Under the pieces are notes generated by a model, which searched no databases, was not told the origin of the DNA, and was given only the letters and a program-made list of their open reading frames with translations. Shown piece after piece: positions 1-9,139 of a stretch of DNA of 61,201 nucleotides. Source of the DNA: Actinomycetes bacterium (GTDB lineage: Bacteria; Actinomycetota; Actinomycetes; Streptosporangiales; Streptosporangiaceae). The stretch covers positions 1-61,201 of the forward strand of contig JAOPYO010000478.1 of the NCBI GenBank assembly GCA_025964575.1, given 5' to 3'. Position 1 is the first letter of the stretch. Every line of letters begins with the position of its first letter. A program made the position numbers and the translations under genes.

Positions 1-452
1 TGGAAGGCGCCGGAGGCGGATGGCGGGTGTCGGCCCGGCTACCCGACTGCACCCCGATCCCACCCGAACTGGCCCGCACGATCGCCCTCAACGCCGGGAT
101 CTCAGCCCTGATCCTCGGCCCGGACGGCATCCCGCTCTACCTCGGCGACACCGTGCGGTTCGTCACCCCCGGGCAACGCCGCGCCCTGGAAGCCCTTTAC
201 GACACGTGCGCCTTCCGTGAATGCGCCATCCCCGCCCGATACTGCGAAGTCGACCACGTCCTGAACTGGAGCGATGTCCACACCACCGACATCGACCTCC
301 TCGCCCCCTGCTGCTCATGGCACAACCGGACCAAATACCGCCTTGCCGACCAGGTCACCATGACCCGAGACGCTCAAGGCCGGTGGGTCTACACCATCGA
401 CCGATCCCGCAGACGCCGGACAGGGGCCACCACCACGGCCAGGGGCCCGTGA
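1..452 (+). CDS. HNH endonuclease, DUF222 type, C-terminal part
   Basis: The reading frame is open to the left edge of the window, so the gene begins outside it. About 150 residues remain. They end in an HNH nuclease module: CEVDH near the middle, then DLLAPCCSWHNR, then a basic tail. In this family the DUF222 helical domain precedes the HNH domain and the proteins are very common in actinobacteria, often in many copies. The invariant His of the CEVDH strand and the His-Asn-Arg of the last helix are both present, so the nuclease part looks intact. The biological role of the family is not settled. Nothing downstream appears to be co-transcribed. Confidence 0.85.
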   Translation, partial: EGAGGGWRVSARLPDCTPIPPELARTIALNAGISALILGPDGIPLYLGDTVRFVTPGQRRALEALYDTCAFRECAIPARYCEVDHVLNWSDVHTTDIDLLAPCCSWHNRTKYRLADQVTMTRDAQGRWVYTIDRSRRRRTGATTTARGP

Positions 453-553
453 AGCTCGTGCAGTGACAACACCTTCACCAGTGCCGGCTACAAGCTCAAA
501 CGTTGGTGGCCGGAGGCTGGAGGCGAAGGCCGAATCGATCTTCCATCCGACTC

Positions 554-808
554 TTACGGCCGCAGCCCCCAGAAGCGCCGCGAGTGCCGGCGCAGTACCC
601 GTACTGGGCCCATCCGGCCAGGTCGGAACGCTTGGCCGTGTCGCGGAACGGCCGCATTCCACGGGTGTGGAGTCCACCACCCATACGTCGTCGTTCCACA
701 AGAAGGTGTCGGTCGCCAGGGGCCCGGATGATGCGGTGGAGGACTCCCGCCGCGCACAGCAGATGTCGCCAGTTCGGCATCCGACAGGCGCGGCACCATG
801 CCGACCAC
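554..808 (-). pseudogene. IS982-family transposase remnant
   Basis: Pieces of an IS982-type DDE transposase lie in different minus-strand frames. PRLSDAELATSAV matches the N-terminal region. DDVWVVDSTPVECGRS matches the catalytic 'VDSTPV.CG' segment. AKRSDLAGWAQYGYC and RRFWGLR match the region just after it. No single frame joins them, and the C-terminal half is missing towards position 500, so at least two frameshifts plus a truncation have occurred. No terminal inverted repeats could be recognised. The 460-550 and 810-1026 flanks hold nothing I recognise. Confidence 0.75.
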
Positions 809-1026
809 CGATCTGGCCGGAGCCAGCCCGGACGGGCCTTCAACAGGTGAATGTGCGCAGGTAGGTACGGGCGAACGGGCTCTGTCGCTGATCTTGGGAC
901 ATGGAACGATCCGGTAGTTGATCGTGTTCGGGGTGTATTCCGGGACGCGTTGAGGAGTTGCTCCCGCATTGGGCGGGGATCGTGGTCGAGGCGATCGAAC
1001 AGGTGGCGGGGATAGTCACCCTGGGG

Positions 1027-1365
1027 TCAGAGCTCCAGCCGCCAGTCATTGCTGAGCATGATGGTTCCGGGTGGATACTCGAAGTCGGTGCCGCCGAGCA
1101 GGGTGAAACCCGCTTTCCGACAGACCGCGTTCGACGCTGGATGATCAACGGCCGGAAAGGCATGCAGGTAACGGTGTCGGCGCTGCACGCGAGCCCGCTC
1201 GGTGACAGCGTTGGCCGCGGCGGTGGCGATGCCACGATCCTGGAACGCCGGCAGGACACCCCAGCCGGTCTCATAGACCAACTCATCTCGCCAGGTCCGC
1301 TCCCAGTAGCCGATCGTGCCGACTCGCTCACCGTCTCCCAGCACCACGATCAGGCTTGGGTGAGC
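1027..1365 (-). pseudogene. GNAT acetyltransferase, 5'-truncated
   Basis: The C-terminal two thirds of a RimJ/RimL-like GNAT protein. ERVGTIGYWERTW, GWGVLPAFQDRGIATAA (the acetyl-CoA pyrophosphate loop, with Q-x-x-G-I-A) and NAVCRKAGFTLLG are all clear. The usual family length is about 170 residues. A GTG at 1347 gives only 106, yet family-like sequence ([12 protein letters not shown]) continues in frame upstream of it, into DNA that also encodes the C-terminus of the sigma factor. The N-terminal strands are absent. I conclude that the gene lost its 5' end by a deletion that placed it against the sigma gene. Expression as a short protein from the GTG cannot be excluded. Confidence 0.65.
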
Positions 1366-2573
1366 GCCTGACGGTTGCGCTGCAGGAAGTCACGCTCGGT
1401 CGCGTTCTCGGTGCGGGCGATCGCGGACTCGTACGCCAGCGCCGCCTCGGCGTTGCGGCCCAGGCGTCGGAGCAGGTCGGCGCGGATGGCGTGGAACAGG
1501 TGGTAGCCACCGAGGTCGAGGCCGTCGACGAGGGTGAGCGCCGCATCCGGTCCCTCGACCTCGGCCACCGCGACCGCGCGGTTAAGGGCCACGATCGGAC
1601 TCGGGGCGAGTGACAGGAGCTGGTTGTACAGCTGCAGGATCTGCCACCAGTCCGTGGCGGCCGCGGCCGGCGCGTCGCTGTGGACGGCGTTGATGGCTGC
1701 CTGGATCTGGTACGGGCCGGGCTGGTCGCGCCGGAGGCATTGCCGGACGATGGCCTGGCCTTCGGCGACGAGGCCGCGATCCCAGAGGGCGCGGTCCTGG
1801 TCGGCCAGCAGCACGAGGTCGCCGCCCGGGGTGGTGCGGGTGGCCCGGCGCGACTCGACGAGCAGCATGAGCGCGAGCAGCCCCATGACCTCCGGTTCGT
1901 CGGGCATGAGCTCGGCCAGCAGCCGTCCCAGCCGGATGGCCTCCGCGCAGAGCTCCTCGCGGACAAGCCGGTCGCCCGAGCTGGCCGTGTAGCCCTCGTT
2001 GAAGATGAGGTAGACGACGGCCAGCACGGCCTGAAGGCGGTCCGGAAGGTCGGCCTCGTTCGGGACCCGGTAGGGAATCCTCGCGTCGCGGATCTTGCCC
2101 TTGGCCCGGACCAGCCGCTGTGCCATGGTCGGCTCGGGTATCAGGAAGGCACGCGCGATCTCCGCGGTGGTCAGCCCTCCCAGCAGCCGCAGCGTCAGCG
2201 CCACCTGCACGGTGGGGGCCAGCGCCGGGTGACAGCAGGTGAAGATCAGGCGCAGTCGGTCATCGCGCACGGGACCCTCCTCGGCCGGTTCGTCGCGAGC
2301 GTGCAGCAGGGCGGCCTGGGCGTGCCGGTCCTCCCGCGACGCTTCCCGGCGGAGGCGGTCGATCGCCCGGTTGCGAGCGGTGGTGATGATCCATCCCGCC
2401 GGGCTCGGGGGTAGTCCGGCAGACGGCCACCGCTGCACCGCCGCAGTGAACGCCTCTTGGACCGCCTCCTCGGCGACGTCGATGTCACCGAAGACACCGA
2501 CCAGGACGGCCACCGCGCGACCGCATTCCTCGCGGAACACGCGCTCGATCTCCGACGTGGGGAGGGCCGGCAT
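1350..2573 (-). CDS. ECF42-type RNA polymerase sigma factor
   Basis: A 407-residue sigma factor beginning [16 protein letters not shown]. Region 2 ([15 protein letters not shown] ... [16 protein letters not shown]) and region 4 ([17 protein letters not shown], a helix-turn-helix) are followed by a long C-terminal helical domain (about residues 180-400) with TPR-like repeats, as in the ECF42 class. That class is typically encoded next to DGPF/YCII proteins, as here: the YCII gene stops 8 bp upstream and is on the same strand. The start at 2573 was chosen over a longer frame (to 2819) because the extra residues are a shadow of the YCII gene. There is no anti-sigma gene nearby, so control probably acts through the C-terminal extension. 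Confidence 0.9.
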   Translation of the reverse strand: MPALPTSEIERVFREECGRAVAVLVGVFGDIDVAEEAVQEAFTAAVQRWPSAGLPPSPAGWIITTARNRAIDRLRREASREDRHAQAALLHARDEPAEEGPVRDDRLRLIFTCCHPALAPTVQVALTLRLLGGLTTAEIARAFLIPEPTMAQRLVRAKGKIRDARIPYRVPNEADLPDRLQAVLAVVYLIFNEGYTASSGDRLVREELCAEAIRLGRLLAELMPDEPEVMGLLALMLLVESRRATRTTPGGDLVLLADQDRALWDRGLVAEGQAIVRQCLRRDQPGPYQIQAAINAVHSDAPAAAATDWWQILQLYNQLLSLAPSPIVALNRAVAVAEVEGPDAALTLVDGLDLGGYHLFHAIRADLLRRLGRNAEAALAYESAIARTENATERDFLQRNRQALTQA

Positions 2574-2581
2574 GCCAGGTA

Positions 2582-2938
2582 TCAATCCTCGGCTTCGCCT
2601 TGGAACGGCCGCACCTCGATCGGGAGGAGGCCGATTGCCTGGGCGAGCTTGCGGCCCCATTCGAGCGCCGAGTCGAGATCGGGCGCCTTGATGACCGTGA
2701 ACCCGCCGAGGTGTTCCTTGCCCTCGGTGTACGGCCCGTCGGTCGTGAACACCTCGCCGTCCTTGGCCCGTACCACGGTCGCGGTGCTCGCCGGGTGAAG
2801 ACCGGCGGAGAAAACCCACGCGCCGGCGGCCTTCATCTCCTGGTTCAGAGCGTCGAGGTCCCGCATGATCGGCTCCAGTATCTCGGGCGGGGGACGATCT
2901 CCGTCGGGCTGATACACGCTGAGCAGGTACTGCTTCAT
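2582..2938 (-). CDS. YCII-related DGPF-domain protein
   Basis: A 118-residue single-domain protein with the family hallmark [14 protein letters not shown] around residues 67-80 and the usual N-terminus [13 protein letters not shown]. An AGGAGGG ribosome site lies 7-8 bp before the ATG. The biochemical role of DGPF proteins is unknown; the fold is ferredoxin-like. It is the upstream partner of the ECF42 sigma gene. In known ECF42 loci the DGPF genes are usually the sigma factor's own targets, so an autoregulated promoter in 2939-3000 is likely but not visible to me. Confidence 0.9.
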   Translation of the reverse strand: MKQYLLSVYQPDGDRPPPEILEPIMRDLDALNQEMKAAGAWVFSAGLHPASTATVVRAKDGEVFTTDGPYTEGKEHLGGFTVIKAPDLDSALEWGRKLAQAIGLLPIEVRPFQGEAED

Positions 2939-3213
2939 CTGGTGTCCCTCCTAAACAAGTGTGACGCCACCGCCGGCGTCTTACCCACTACACGAACGGC
3001 GTCCGGTCGGATCGACACCGGACGCGGCTATCCCACGAGAACATTTCCGACCCTGCGGAGAATGCCCGGGCTGCGCCCGCCGCGAAGTGCTCGCCACGCC
3101 GCGGCTCGCACGGCTGGCGGCAAGCGATGAAGTGGGCGCACTCGGCCCATGTCCCGGACGCGGAAGCTCAGTCGTGGGAACCCAGGTAAGCGATACCGAG
3201 GTCTCAGTGTGCG

Positions 3214-3444
3214 GTGGTGTCGCCCGCAAGCCGTAGCACCGCTCCTTGGATCGCCGGACGGAGCCTCGTGACATCAGGGGACCGCCTCCTCACCCTCGAA
3301 GGGTTGCTCGCCCACCTCAGGGACAGCCGCATCGCCTCGTACAAGCTTCTCGAACGGCTGGAACAGCGCACCGCGTTCCCGCGCAACCCGGTCGGCAAGA
3401 TCCTCAAGCGTGATCTCCGCACCGAGATCGCCCGGAGCGACTGA
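3214..3444 (+). pseudogene. acyl-CoA ligase (AMP-forming), C-terminal remnant
   Basis: The last 45 or so residues of this frame (LLTLEGLLAHLRDSRIASYK, then ERLEQRTAFPRNPVGKILKR) are the C-terminal domain of an AMP-forming acyl-CoA synthetase. The catalytic Lys of the PRNPVGKILKR motif is included. Everything before is missing: upstream sequence in this frame does not resemble the family. A normal gene would be about 1.5 kb, so this is a stub. It lies close to three intact ligases of the same superfamily. Confidence 0.7.
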
Positions 3445-3511
3445 GTAAGAAAGTGCCGGGCGCTACGATCGGCCGGAGGACCTCTGACGGAGTGAAGAGA
3501 GGGAGTCGTCC

Positions 3512-4005
3512 TTGTCCGATCAGGAGTGGTCTCCAGGCGGAATCGACCAGAGCAGGCCGCATCCCGCGCGGGTGTACGACTAGTTCCCTGTCAAGCCGCT
3601 ACACGGGTTCGGTCTGGATTTCTGGCTTCATCAGCCGTTCGCCACTCGATTCCCGCAGTTCAGCGGCTTCTTGCGGTGGGCAGCCCGAACCAGCGCTTGT
3701 CGGGTCTTGGGCACATATACCCGCCTGACAGGAGGGGTGACCACGCTGCGGTCCGGTGCTAGACCCAGTCGGCCAGATCGGCTTTCTATGTCGACAACGA
3801 CCCGATCGTCTCCGTCCACAATGACGCCCTACTGGCGGGCGACGACGGAGTGGTGACGATCCGGCAGGACATCCGCCAGGTGGAGGAGATCCTCGCGCAC
3901 CCCGAGCTCCAGGCGCTCATCGATTTCGACGAACCGGTGGGCGTGCTGTTCGTGGCGGTCCGCCAGTTCATCCCGGACGAGGAGAACCCTTCCGGGAAGG
4001 GGTGA
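3512..4005 (+). pseudogene. S-adenosyl methyltransferase (PF04672-like), broken
   Basis: A TTG at 3512 opens SDQEWSPGGIDQSRPHPARV-YD, the standard N-terminus of the actinobacterial PF04672 methyltransferases. It is cut by an in-frame TAG at 3581-3583. A second good match begins near 3784 in another frame: FYVDNDPIVSVHNDALLAG, then EEILAHPELQALIDFDEPVG and LFVAVRQFIPDEENP, stopping at 4005. The middle, with the SAM-binding glycine loop, is scrambled, and the last hundred residues are gone. So there is one nonsense codon, at least one frameshift and a truncation. Confidence 0.75.
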
Positions 4006-4021
4006 GGGCGAGCCGCTGTCC

Positions 4022-4971
4022 CTACAGGTCGAGTACAAGACGGCCGTCGCGCGAGCGGGAAACGCAGATCATCATGAATTCGTGGCTGTCGCGCTCATCG
4101 CCGGTGAGAACGGAGTCCCGGTGATCCGGGATCCCCTCGAGGACGGCGGTCTCGCAGGTGCCGCAGGTTCCTTCGCGGCACGAGGACAGCACGCTGACGC
4201 CCGCTTCTTCGACGGCCTGCAGTATGGAGGTGCCCGGTGGCACGGTCATGGTCAGGCCGCTGCGGGTGAGGACGACCTCGAGCTCGTGATCCGGGGTCGT
4301 CTCGCCGGAGGACTTCGGCGCGAAGCGTTCGACGTGCAGCGTTCCGCGCGGCCACACCGAGCATCGCTCCTCCACGGCGGCGAGCAACGGCTCCGGGCCG
4401 CAGCAGTACACCGCGGTGTCGTCTCGGGGCTCGGCGAGCGCCTCGCCGAGATCGAGCAATCCCGTTTCGTCCTGAGGACGGATGAAGACCGCGCCGCCAT
4501 GGTGGGCGAGCTCGTCGAGGAAGGCCATCGAGGCGCGGTGGCGTCCGCCGTAGAGGAGACGCCACTCCGCTCCGGCGGCCCGGGCCGCCGCGACCATCGG
4601 CAGGATCGGGGTGATCCCGATCCCCCCGGCGATGAACAGGTAGCGGCCGGCGGGCACCAGCGGGAAGTGGTTGCGGGGGCCGCGAGCCTTCAGCCGGGCG
4701 CCCGCCCGCAGGCGGTCGTGCACATGGGCGGAGCCGCCCCGCCCGCCCGCTTCTCGCAACACGGCCAGCCGCCACGCATGCCGATCCGCCGGATCTCCGC
4801 ACAGGGAGTACTGCCTGACCAGCCCGGGTGCCAGCCGCAGATCGACGTGGGCGCCCGGCTCCCAGGCGGGCAAGGGGCCGCCATCGGGATCTCGCAGCGT
4901 CAGGCTCACCACGCCGTCGGCGATGACGTCCTTGCCCGCGACCACGACCGTCGTCTCGGGTTCATAGGCGG

Positions 4972-4975
<4 letters not shown>
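4022..4975 (-). CDS. Phthalate/vanillate-type ferredoxin reductase with C-terminal [2Fe-2S]
   Basis: A 317-residue class IA oxygenase reductase. It has a flavin domain with RQYS (54-57), an NAD domain with GGIGITP (117-123) and CCGPEP (191-196), then a plant-type ferredoxin with cluster ligands C266, C271, C274 and C304. The order FMN/NAD/ferredoxin is that of VanB and phthalate dioxygenase reductase. It should pass electrons from NAD(P)H to the Rieske oxygenase encoded two genes upstream. The start at 4975 overlaps the stop of the 67-residue gene (ATGA). A longer frame from 5074 is rejected because it reads through the 9-bp repeat as Pro-Gly-Pro runs. It is the last gene of the operon. Confidence 0.93.
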
Positions 4976-5171
<196 letters not shown>

Positions 5172-5175
<4 letters not shown>

Positions 5176-6206
5176 GGCTTCCCGGTCATCCGCTGGAGCA
5201 GCCGGCGGGCGGCGAGACCACCGGTGTCGATGTTGATGCTGAGCTCCTGGTATCCCTCGGGTTCGGTGGCGATCACCTTCTCCAGGATGTTGAGGGCGGT
5301 CACGTCCTGCAGCACGACGGTGCGGTTGCTCTCGGCCAGGAACCGGGAGACCTCGTCGTCGTCCAGGGCGAAGTCGCGGGCGACCATCCAGAAGTCGTGC
5401 GTGGTGGTGGCGGTCTCCGGGGTGAGCGCATAGACGATCTCGGCGTGGCAGGCCGCGCTGTCATCCCCGTCCGCGCCCGGTTCCACGCCCGTGGGCGCGA
5501 TCCGGCTGTGCAGGAGATACAGGCACGGCGCGTGGTATTCGATGTCCTGCCAGCGGTCGATGCGCCCCTGGATGCCCGTCGAGTTCGCGTAGAAGGACGG
5601 GCACTCGACGTCCTTCATGCGACGGCTGACGTAGACGACGGCCGCGTCCTCGTCGACTTCCGTGGTGATCGGAGTCGCGGCCACCTCGGGGGTGCCGATA
5701 TAGCCGGCGTGCAGATACGTCTCGTGCGAGAGGTCGAGCAGGTTGTCGGCGAGCAGGCCATGGCGGGCGGCGAGTGGCTCCATGCCCCGGACGGTGACCC
5801 AGCCCGGTCCGTCCAGCCACGGAGCGCGCGGAATCGACGCTGGATCGGCCGGCGCCTCATCGCCGATCCATACCCAGACCAGCGAGTCCTGCTCGACCAG
5901 GGAATACGCCGGTACGCGGGCGGTGCGCGGGATCCGCTGCTGTCCTGGGACGGCCACGCAGGCGCCCGTGGGGTCGTAGGTGAAGCCGTGGTACCCGCAG
6001 ACGATCCGATCGCCGTCGCGGTTGCTCTCCGACAGCGGGAAGCGGCGGTGCACGCACCGGTCGGCGAGGGCGACGGCCTTCCCCTCCGCGGTCCGGTAGA
6101 AGACGATCGGCTCGTCGCAGATGGTCCGTGCGAGCAGTTCCTCACCGACCTCGCCCGTGTAGGCGGCGACGTACCACTGATTGCGGGGGAAGGGAGCCGT
6201 GGTCAT
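5172..6206 (-). CDS. Rieske non-haem iron oxygenase, vanillate O-demethylase type
   Basis: A 344-residue oxygenase alpha subunit. The Rieske cluster ligands are C51, H53, C70 and H73 (CVH ... CGYH). The mononuclear iron site is in DNLLDLSHETYLH, with H161 and H166 plus Asp154/Asp158. The N-terminus PFPRNQWYVAA and the length match the VanA / phenoxybenzoate / dicamba demethylase branch. The expected reaction is hydroxylation or O-demethylation of an aromatic acid with O2 and two electrons from the reductase at 4022. The true substrate cannot be read from sequence. It overlaps the small gene downstream by 4 bp and is separated from the upstream IclR gene by 112 bp. Confidence 0.92.
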
Positions 6207-6297
6207 GGTCGATCACACCTTCGTAGCTGACTGGCATCGCCGACCGTATGGCCGGTCTCCCGAGGATGGCCCTGCGGCCCCGTAGGCGTCAGTGAGG

Positions 6298-6314
6298 TTT
6301 CCGGCTAATGGAAA
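6298..6314. promoter_or_regulatory. Inverted repeat upstream of the Rieske gene, possible IclR operator
   Basis: TTTCC, seven bases, GGAAA: a 17-bp hyphenated palindrome in the 112-bp gap between the IclR gene and the oxygenase gene. IclR proteins often bind short inverted repeats of this size. The position, about 90 bp before the oxygenase ATG, fits an operator for a secondary promoter that would let the oxygenase genes be controlled apart from the rest of the operon. Confidence 0.4.
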
Positions 6315-6318
6315 ACGT

Positions 6319-7104
6319 TCATCCGGACGAGGTGCGCGGCCACTGCAGGTTCGGCGCGCCGAGGGCACGCGACACCCCGCGTGCCGCCGCTCGTACGGCC
6401 GGTACGTACATCTGGGGGTTGCAGTCGTGCGAGGGGACGACGACCGACAGCGCCGCCACGACCGAGTCGTCGCGGCCGTAGACGGGCGCCGCGACGGACA
6501 ACGCGATGAGCTCCACCTGCCCATCGCTGATGGCCACGCCGGTCCGGCGTACCTCGGCGAGGGTACGGCGCAACTCGGCACCGCAGGTGATCGTCTTCTC
6601 GGTGAACCGCCGCAGTGGCCCGGCGACCGCCCGCTCCTGCAGCTCGCGGTCGGCATGGGCGAGTAGGACGAGCCCGACGCCCGTCGCGTGCGCCGGGAAC
6701 CGCCCGCCGACCCGGGTGAGGACGTTCACCGCACCCCGGCCGGCGATCCTCTCCAGGTACACCACGTCGAGTCCGTCGAGCACGGCGAGCTGGACGTTCT
6801 GGTGGGTCGCCTCGTACAGGTCCCCCATGAACGGCATGGCGCTCTCGCGCAGTCCGAGGCCGCGAGGCGCCAGCGCCGCCACCTCCCACAGCCGCAGCCC
6901 GATCCGGTACACGCCGTGCTCATCACGCTCCAGCGCCCCCCACCGCGCCAGTTCGCCGGTGAGGCGGTGAGCGGTCGCGACGGGCAGCCCGGTGCGCCGG
7001 CTGATCTGCGACAGGTTCATCGCCGCGTGCTCGGGCGAGAACGCGGCCAGAATCCCCAGCGCCCGCTCGGTGACCGAGGGCCGGGCCGACCAGGTGTCCA
7101 TCAC
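6319..7104 (-). CDS. IclR-family transcriptional regulator
   Basis: 261 residues: an N-terminal winged helix (SVTERALGILAAF, LSQISRRTGLPVATAHRLTGEL, HGVYRIGLRLWEVA) and a C-terminal GAF-like effector domain (VYLERIAGRGAVNVLTRVGG, GVAISDGQVELIALSVAAPV). Regulators of this family commonly bind aromatic acids or their catabolites. The gene sits 28 bp after the MaoC gene and 112 bp before the oxygenase gene on the same strand. It is therefore co-transcribed with its probable targets and may autoregulate. Confidence 0.93.
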   Translation of the reverse strand: MMDTWSARPSVTERALGILAAFSPEHAAMNLSQISRRTGLPVATAHRLTGELARWGALERDEHGVYRIGLRLWEVAALAPRGLGLRESAMPFMGDLYEATHQNVQLAVLDGLDVVYLERIAGRGAVNVLTRVGGRFPAHATGVGLVLLAHADRELQERAVAGPLRRFTEKTITCGAELRRTLAEVRRTGVAISDGQVELIALSVAAPVYGRDDSVVAALSVVVPSHDCNPQMYVPAVRAAARGVSRALGAPNLQWPRTSSG

Positions 7105-7132
7105 CGATCACCTCCCGCGACCATGATGCCGC

Positions 7133-7588
7133 TCAGTCGTAGTAGCGGTAGACCGCCTCGGCGACGCAGACGGGCTTGTCGGTCCGGTCGCAGTGCACGA
7201 CGAAGTCGACCAGGGTCTGCAGGCCGCCCGGCACGTCAGAGACCTCCGTGAGGGCGGCGCTGAGCCTGATCCGCGAACCCGAGGGCACCGGGGCGGGGAA
7301 GCGCACCCGGTTGAGACCGTAGTTCACGGCCATCCCGATGCCCTGGATGTCGAGGATGTCGTTCCACATAGGGATCAACAGCGAAAGGGTGAGGTAGCCG
7401 TGCGCGATGGTGGTGCCGAACGGGCCGTCCTTCGCCCGATCGGGGTCGACATGGATCCACTGGTGGTCGCCGGTGGCGTCGGCGAAGGTGTCGATGCGCT
7501 GCTGGGTGATCTCCAGCCAGGGGCTGGAGCCGAGGTCGCGCCCTGCGAGGGCCTTGATCTCGTCGAGCCCGGTCACGGTCGTGGTCAT
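7133..7588 (-). CDS. MaoC-family (R)-specific enoyl-CoA hydratase
   Basis: 151 residues with a hot-dog fold. The hydratase motif is present: TFADATGDHQWIHVDPDRA followed by GPFGTTIAHGYLTLSL, giving the catalytic Asp and His pair. MaoC proteins add water to trans-2-enoyl-CoA or related acyl-CoAs. The start is an ATG 11 bp after the stop of the acyl-CoA synthetase gene. It may hydrate an aryl-enoyl-CoA or a ring-cleavage product. The crotonase at 18393 could do a similar step with opposite stereochemistry. Confidence 0.9.
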   Translation of the reverse strand: MTTTVTGLDEIKALAGRDLGSSPWLEITQQRIDTFADATGDHQWIHVDPDRAKDGPFGTTIAHGYLTLSLLIPMWNDILDIQGIGMAVNYGLNRVRFPAPVPSGSRIRLSAALTEVSDVPGGLQTLVDFVVHCDRTDKPVCVAEAVYRYYD

Positions 7589-7599
7589 GGGTTTCCTAA

Positions 7600-9102
7600 T
7601 CAGCGGTCGGGATCGGCGGTGAGGCTCTGCCGGAGGCGCTGTTTGAGCACCTTCCCGGCGCCGTTGCGGGGGAGGACGTCGATGAACTCGACGGTTTTGG
7701 GGATCTTGTATCCGGCCAGTCGGCCGCGGAGCGCCGTGAGCAGCTCGGCGGTGCCGACGCGGGCGTCCGGGCGGAGCACGACGAAGGCCTTGCCGACCTC
7801 GCCCCAGGTCTCGTCGGCCACGCCGATCACCGCGCATTCGGCGACCTCGGGGTGCTCGTAGAGCGCGGCCTCGACCTCGGCGGGGTAGATGTTCTCCCCA
7901 CCGGAGATGATCACGTCTTTGATGCGGTCGTGGATACGGAAGAAGCCCTCGCCGTCGACGAGGGCCGCATCGCCGGAACGGAACCAGCTCCCCTCGGTGA
8001 AGGCCGCCAGGGTGGCGTCGGACCGGTTCCAGTAGCCCTTCATCACGTTGGGACCCTGGATCTGGATCTCCCCGGGCCGGCCCTGGGGCGGAGGGGTGCC
8101 GTCCGGGCCGGCCAGCCGCACATCGGTGAAGAAGGAGGGCTTGCCGGCCGACCCGATCTTGTCCGCCGCGTCCGGGCCCAGGAACAGGGCACCGGGCGCC
8201 GTCTCGGTCATGCCGTAGCCCTGCACGAAGGTCAGGCCACGTGCCTGGTAGGAACGGATCAGTGGCTCGGGCACCGGCGCCCCGCCGCACTCCAGAATGC
8301 GGACCGAGGACAGGTCCGCCTGCGCCCACCGGGACGATCCGAGCATCGCGTTGAACATGGCGGGGACACCGAACATCCATGTCACGCGGTGTTTCTCGAT
8401 GAGGTCGAAGGCGCCGTCCGGGCTGAAGGACGGCATGACCACCGCGGCCGCGCCCTTCATGAAGGTCGGCAGGCAGGTCATGTTGAGCGCCGCGGCGTGG
8501 AACATCGGGGCGCTGACCAGTGTGACCTCGTCCCTGGTCAGGTCCACGTCGAGCAGCACGATGACGCAGTTCCACGTGATGTTGCCGTGGGTCAGCATCG
8601 CGCCCTTGGGGGCACCGGTGGTCCCCGAGGTATACATGATCATGCAGATGTCCTCGAGACCGACCGGTTCGTCCAGCGGGTCCGACGCCGCCTCGGCCAT
8701 CAGGTCTTCGTAGTCGTCCGCCAGGGCGATCATCTGTCGTCCGGCCGGCATCGCGGCCACCACGTCCGCCTGCTCGGGCGCATAGACCAGCATGTCCGCG
8801 CCGGAGTCGTCGAGAATGAACTCCAGCTCCGGCCCGGTCAGCCGGAAGTTCAGCGGTACGAAGATCGCGCCGACCGCGCCGGCGGCGAAGAGCGTCTCGA
8901 GGAACGTCGGATGGTTGGGACCGAGGTAGGCGACGCGGCCGCCGGCTGAGAGTCCTCGAGCGCGCAGGCCGTGGGCGAGCCGGGTGACCCGCTCATCGAG
9001 TTCTCCGTAGCTCCAGACGCTCTCCCGGAAGATCACCGCGGTCCGGCCGGGCGCCATGCGGGCCCGCCGGGCGGGCCACGACCCGATGCCTTGGTTGCGC
9101 AC
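7600..9102 (-). CDS. Acyl-CoA synthetase, AMP-forming (FadD-like)
   Basis: 500 residues of the ANL superfamily. The ATP loop is MYTSGTTGAPKGAML, the adenine motif is GYGMTETAPG, the hinge is GEGFFRIHDRIKDVI and the C-terminal catalytic lysine lies in PRNGAGKVLKQRL. All core motifs are intact and the length is normal. It converts a carboxylic acid to its CoA thioester with ATP. The operon context (aromatic-type importer, MaoC, Rieske oxygenase) suggests an aryl or side-chain acid substrate. It is one of three intact CoA ligases within 20 kb, which implies different substrates or successive steps. Confidence 0.92.
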   Translation of the reverse strand: MRNQGIGSWPARRARMAPGRTAVIFRESVWSYGELDERVTRLAHGLRARGLSAGGRVAYLGPNHPTFLETLFAAGAVGAIFVPLNFRLTGPELEFILDDSGADMLVYAPEQADVVAAMPAGRQMIALADDYEDLMAEAASDPLDEPVGLEDICMIMYTSGTTGAPKGAMLTHGNITWNCVIVLLDVDLTRDEVTLVSAPMFHAAALNMTCLPTFMKGAAAVVMPSFSPDGAFDLIEKHRVTWMFGVPAMFNAMLGSSRWAQADLSSVRILECGGAPVPEPLIRSYQARGLTFVQGYGMTETAPGALFLGPDAADKIGSAGKPSFFTDVRLAGPDGTPPPQGRPGEIQIQGPNVMKGYWNRSDATLAAFTEGSWFRSGDAALVDGEGFFRIHDRIKDVIISGGENIYPAEVEAALYEHPEVAECAVIGVADETWGEVGKAFVVLRPDARVGTAELLTALRGRLAGYKIPKTVEFIDVLPRNGAGKVLKQRLRQSLTADPDR

Positions 9103-9139
9103 GGGCTTCCTCCTTGCTGCGGGCTTGACGCGGCCCGGC

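Noticed and set aside
496-969. 157-codon minus frame as a whole gene
   Set aside because: Only scattered pieces match IS982 and they jump between frames; it is a remnant.
7589-8573. Extension of the MaoC frame to 8575
   Set aside because: The extra residues are an Arg/Gly-rich shadow of the acyl-CoA synthetase gene; the ATG at 7588 fits the family.
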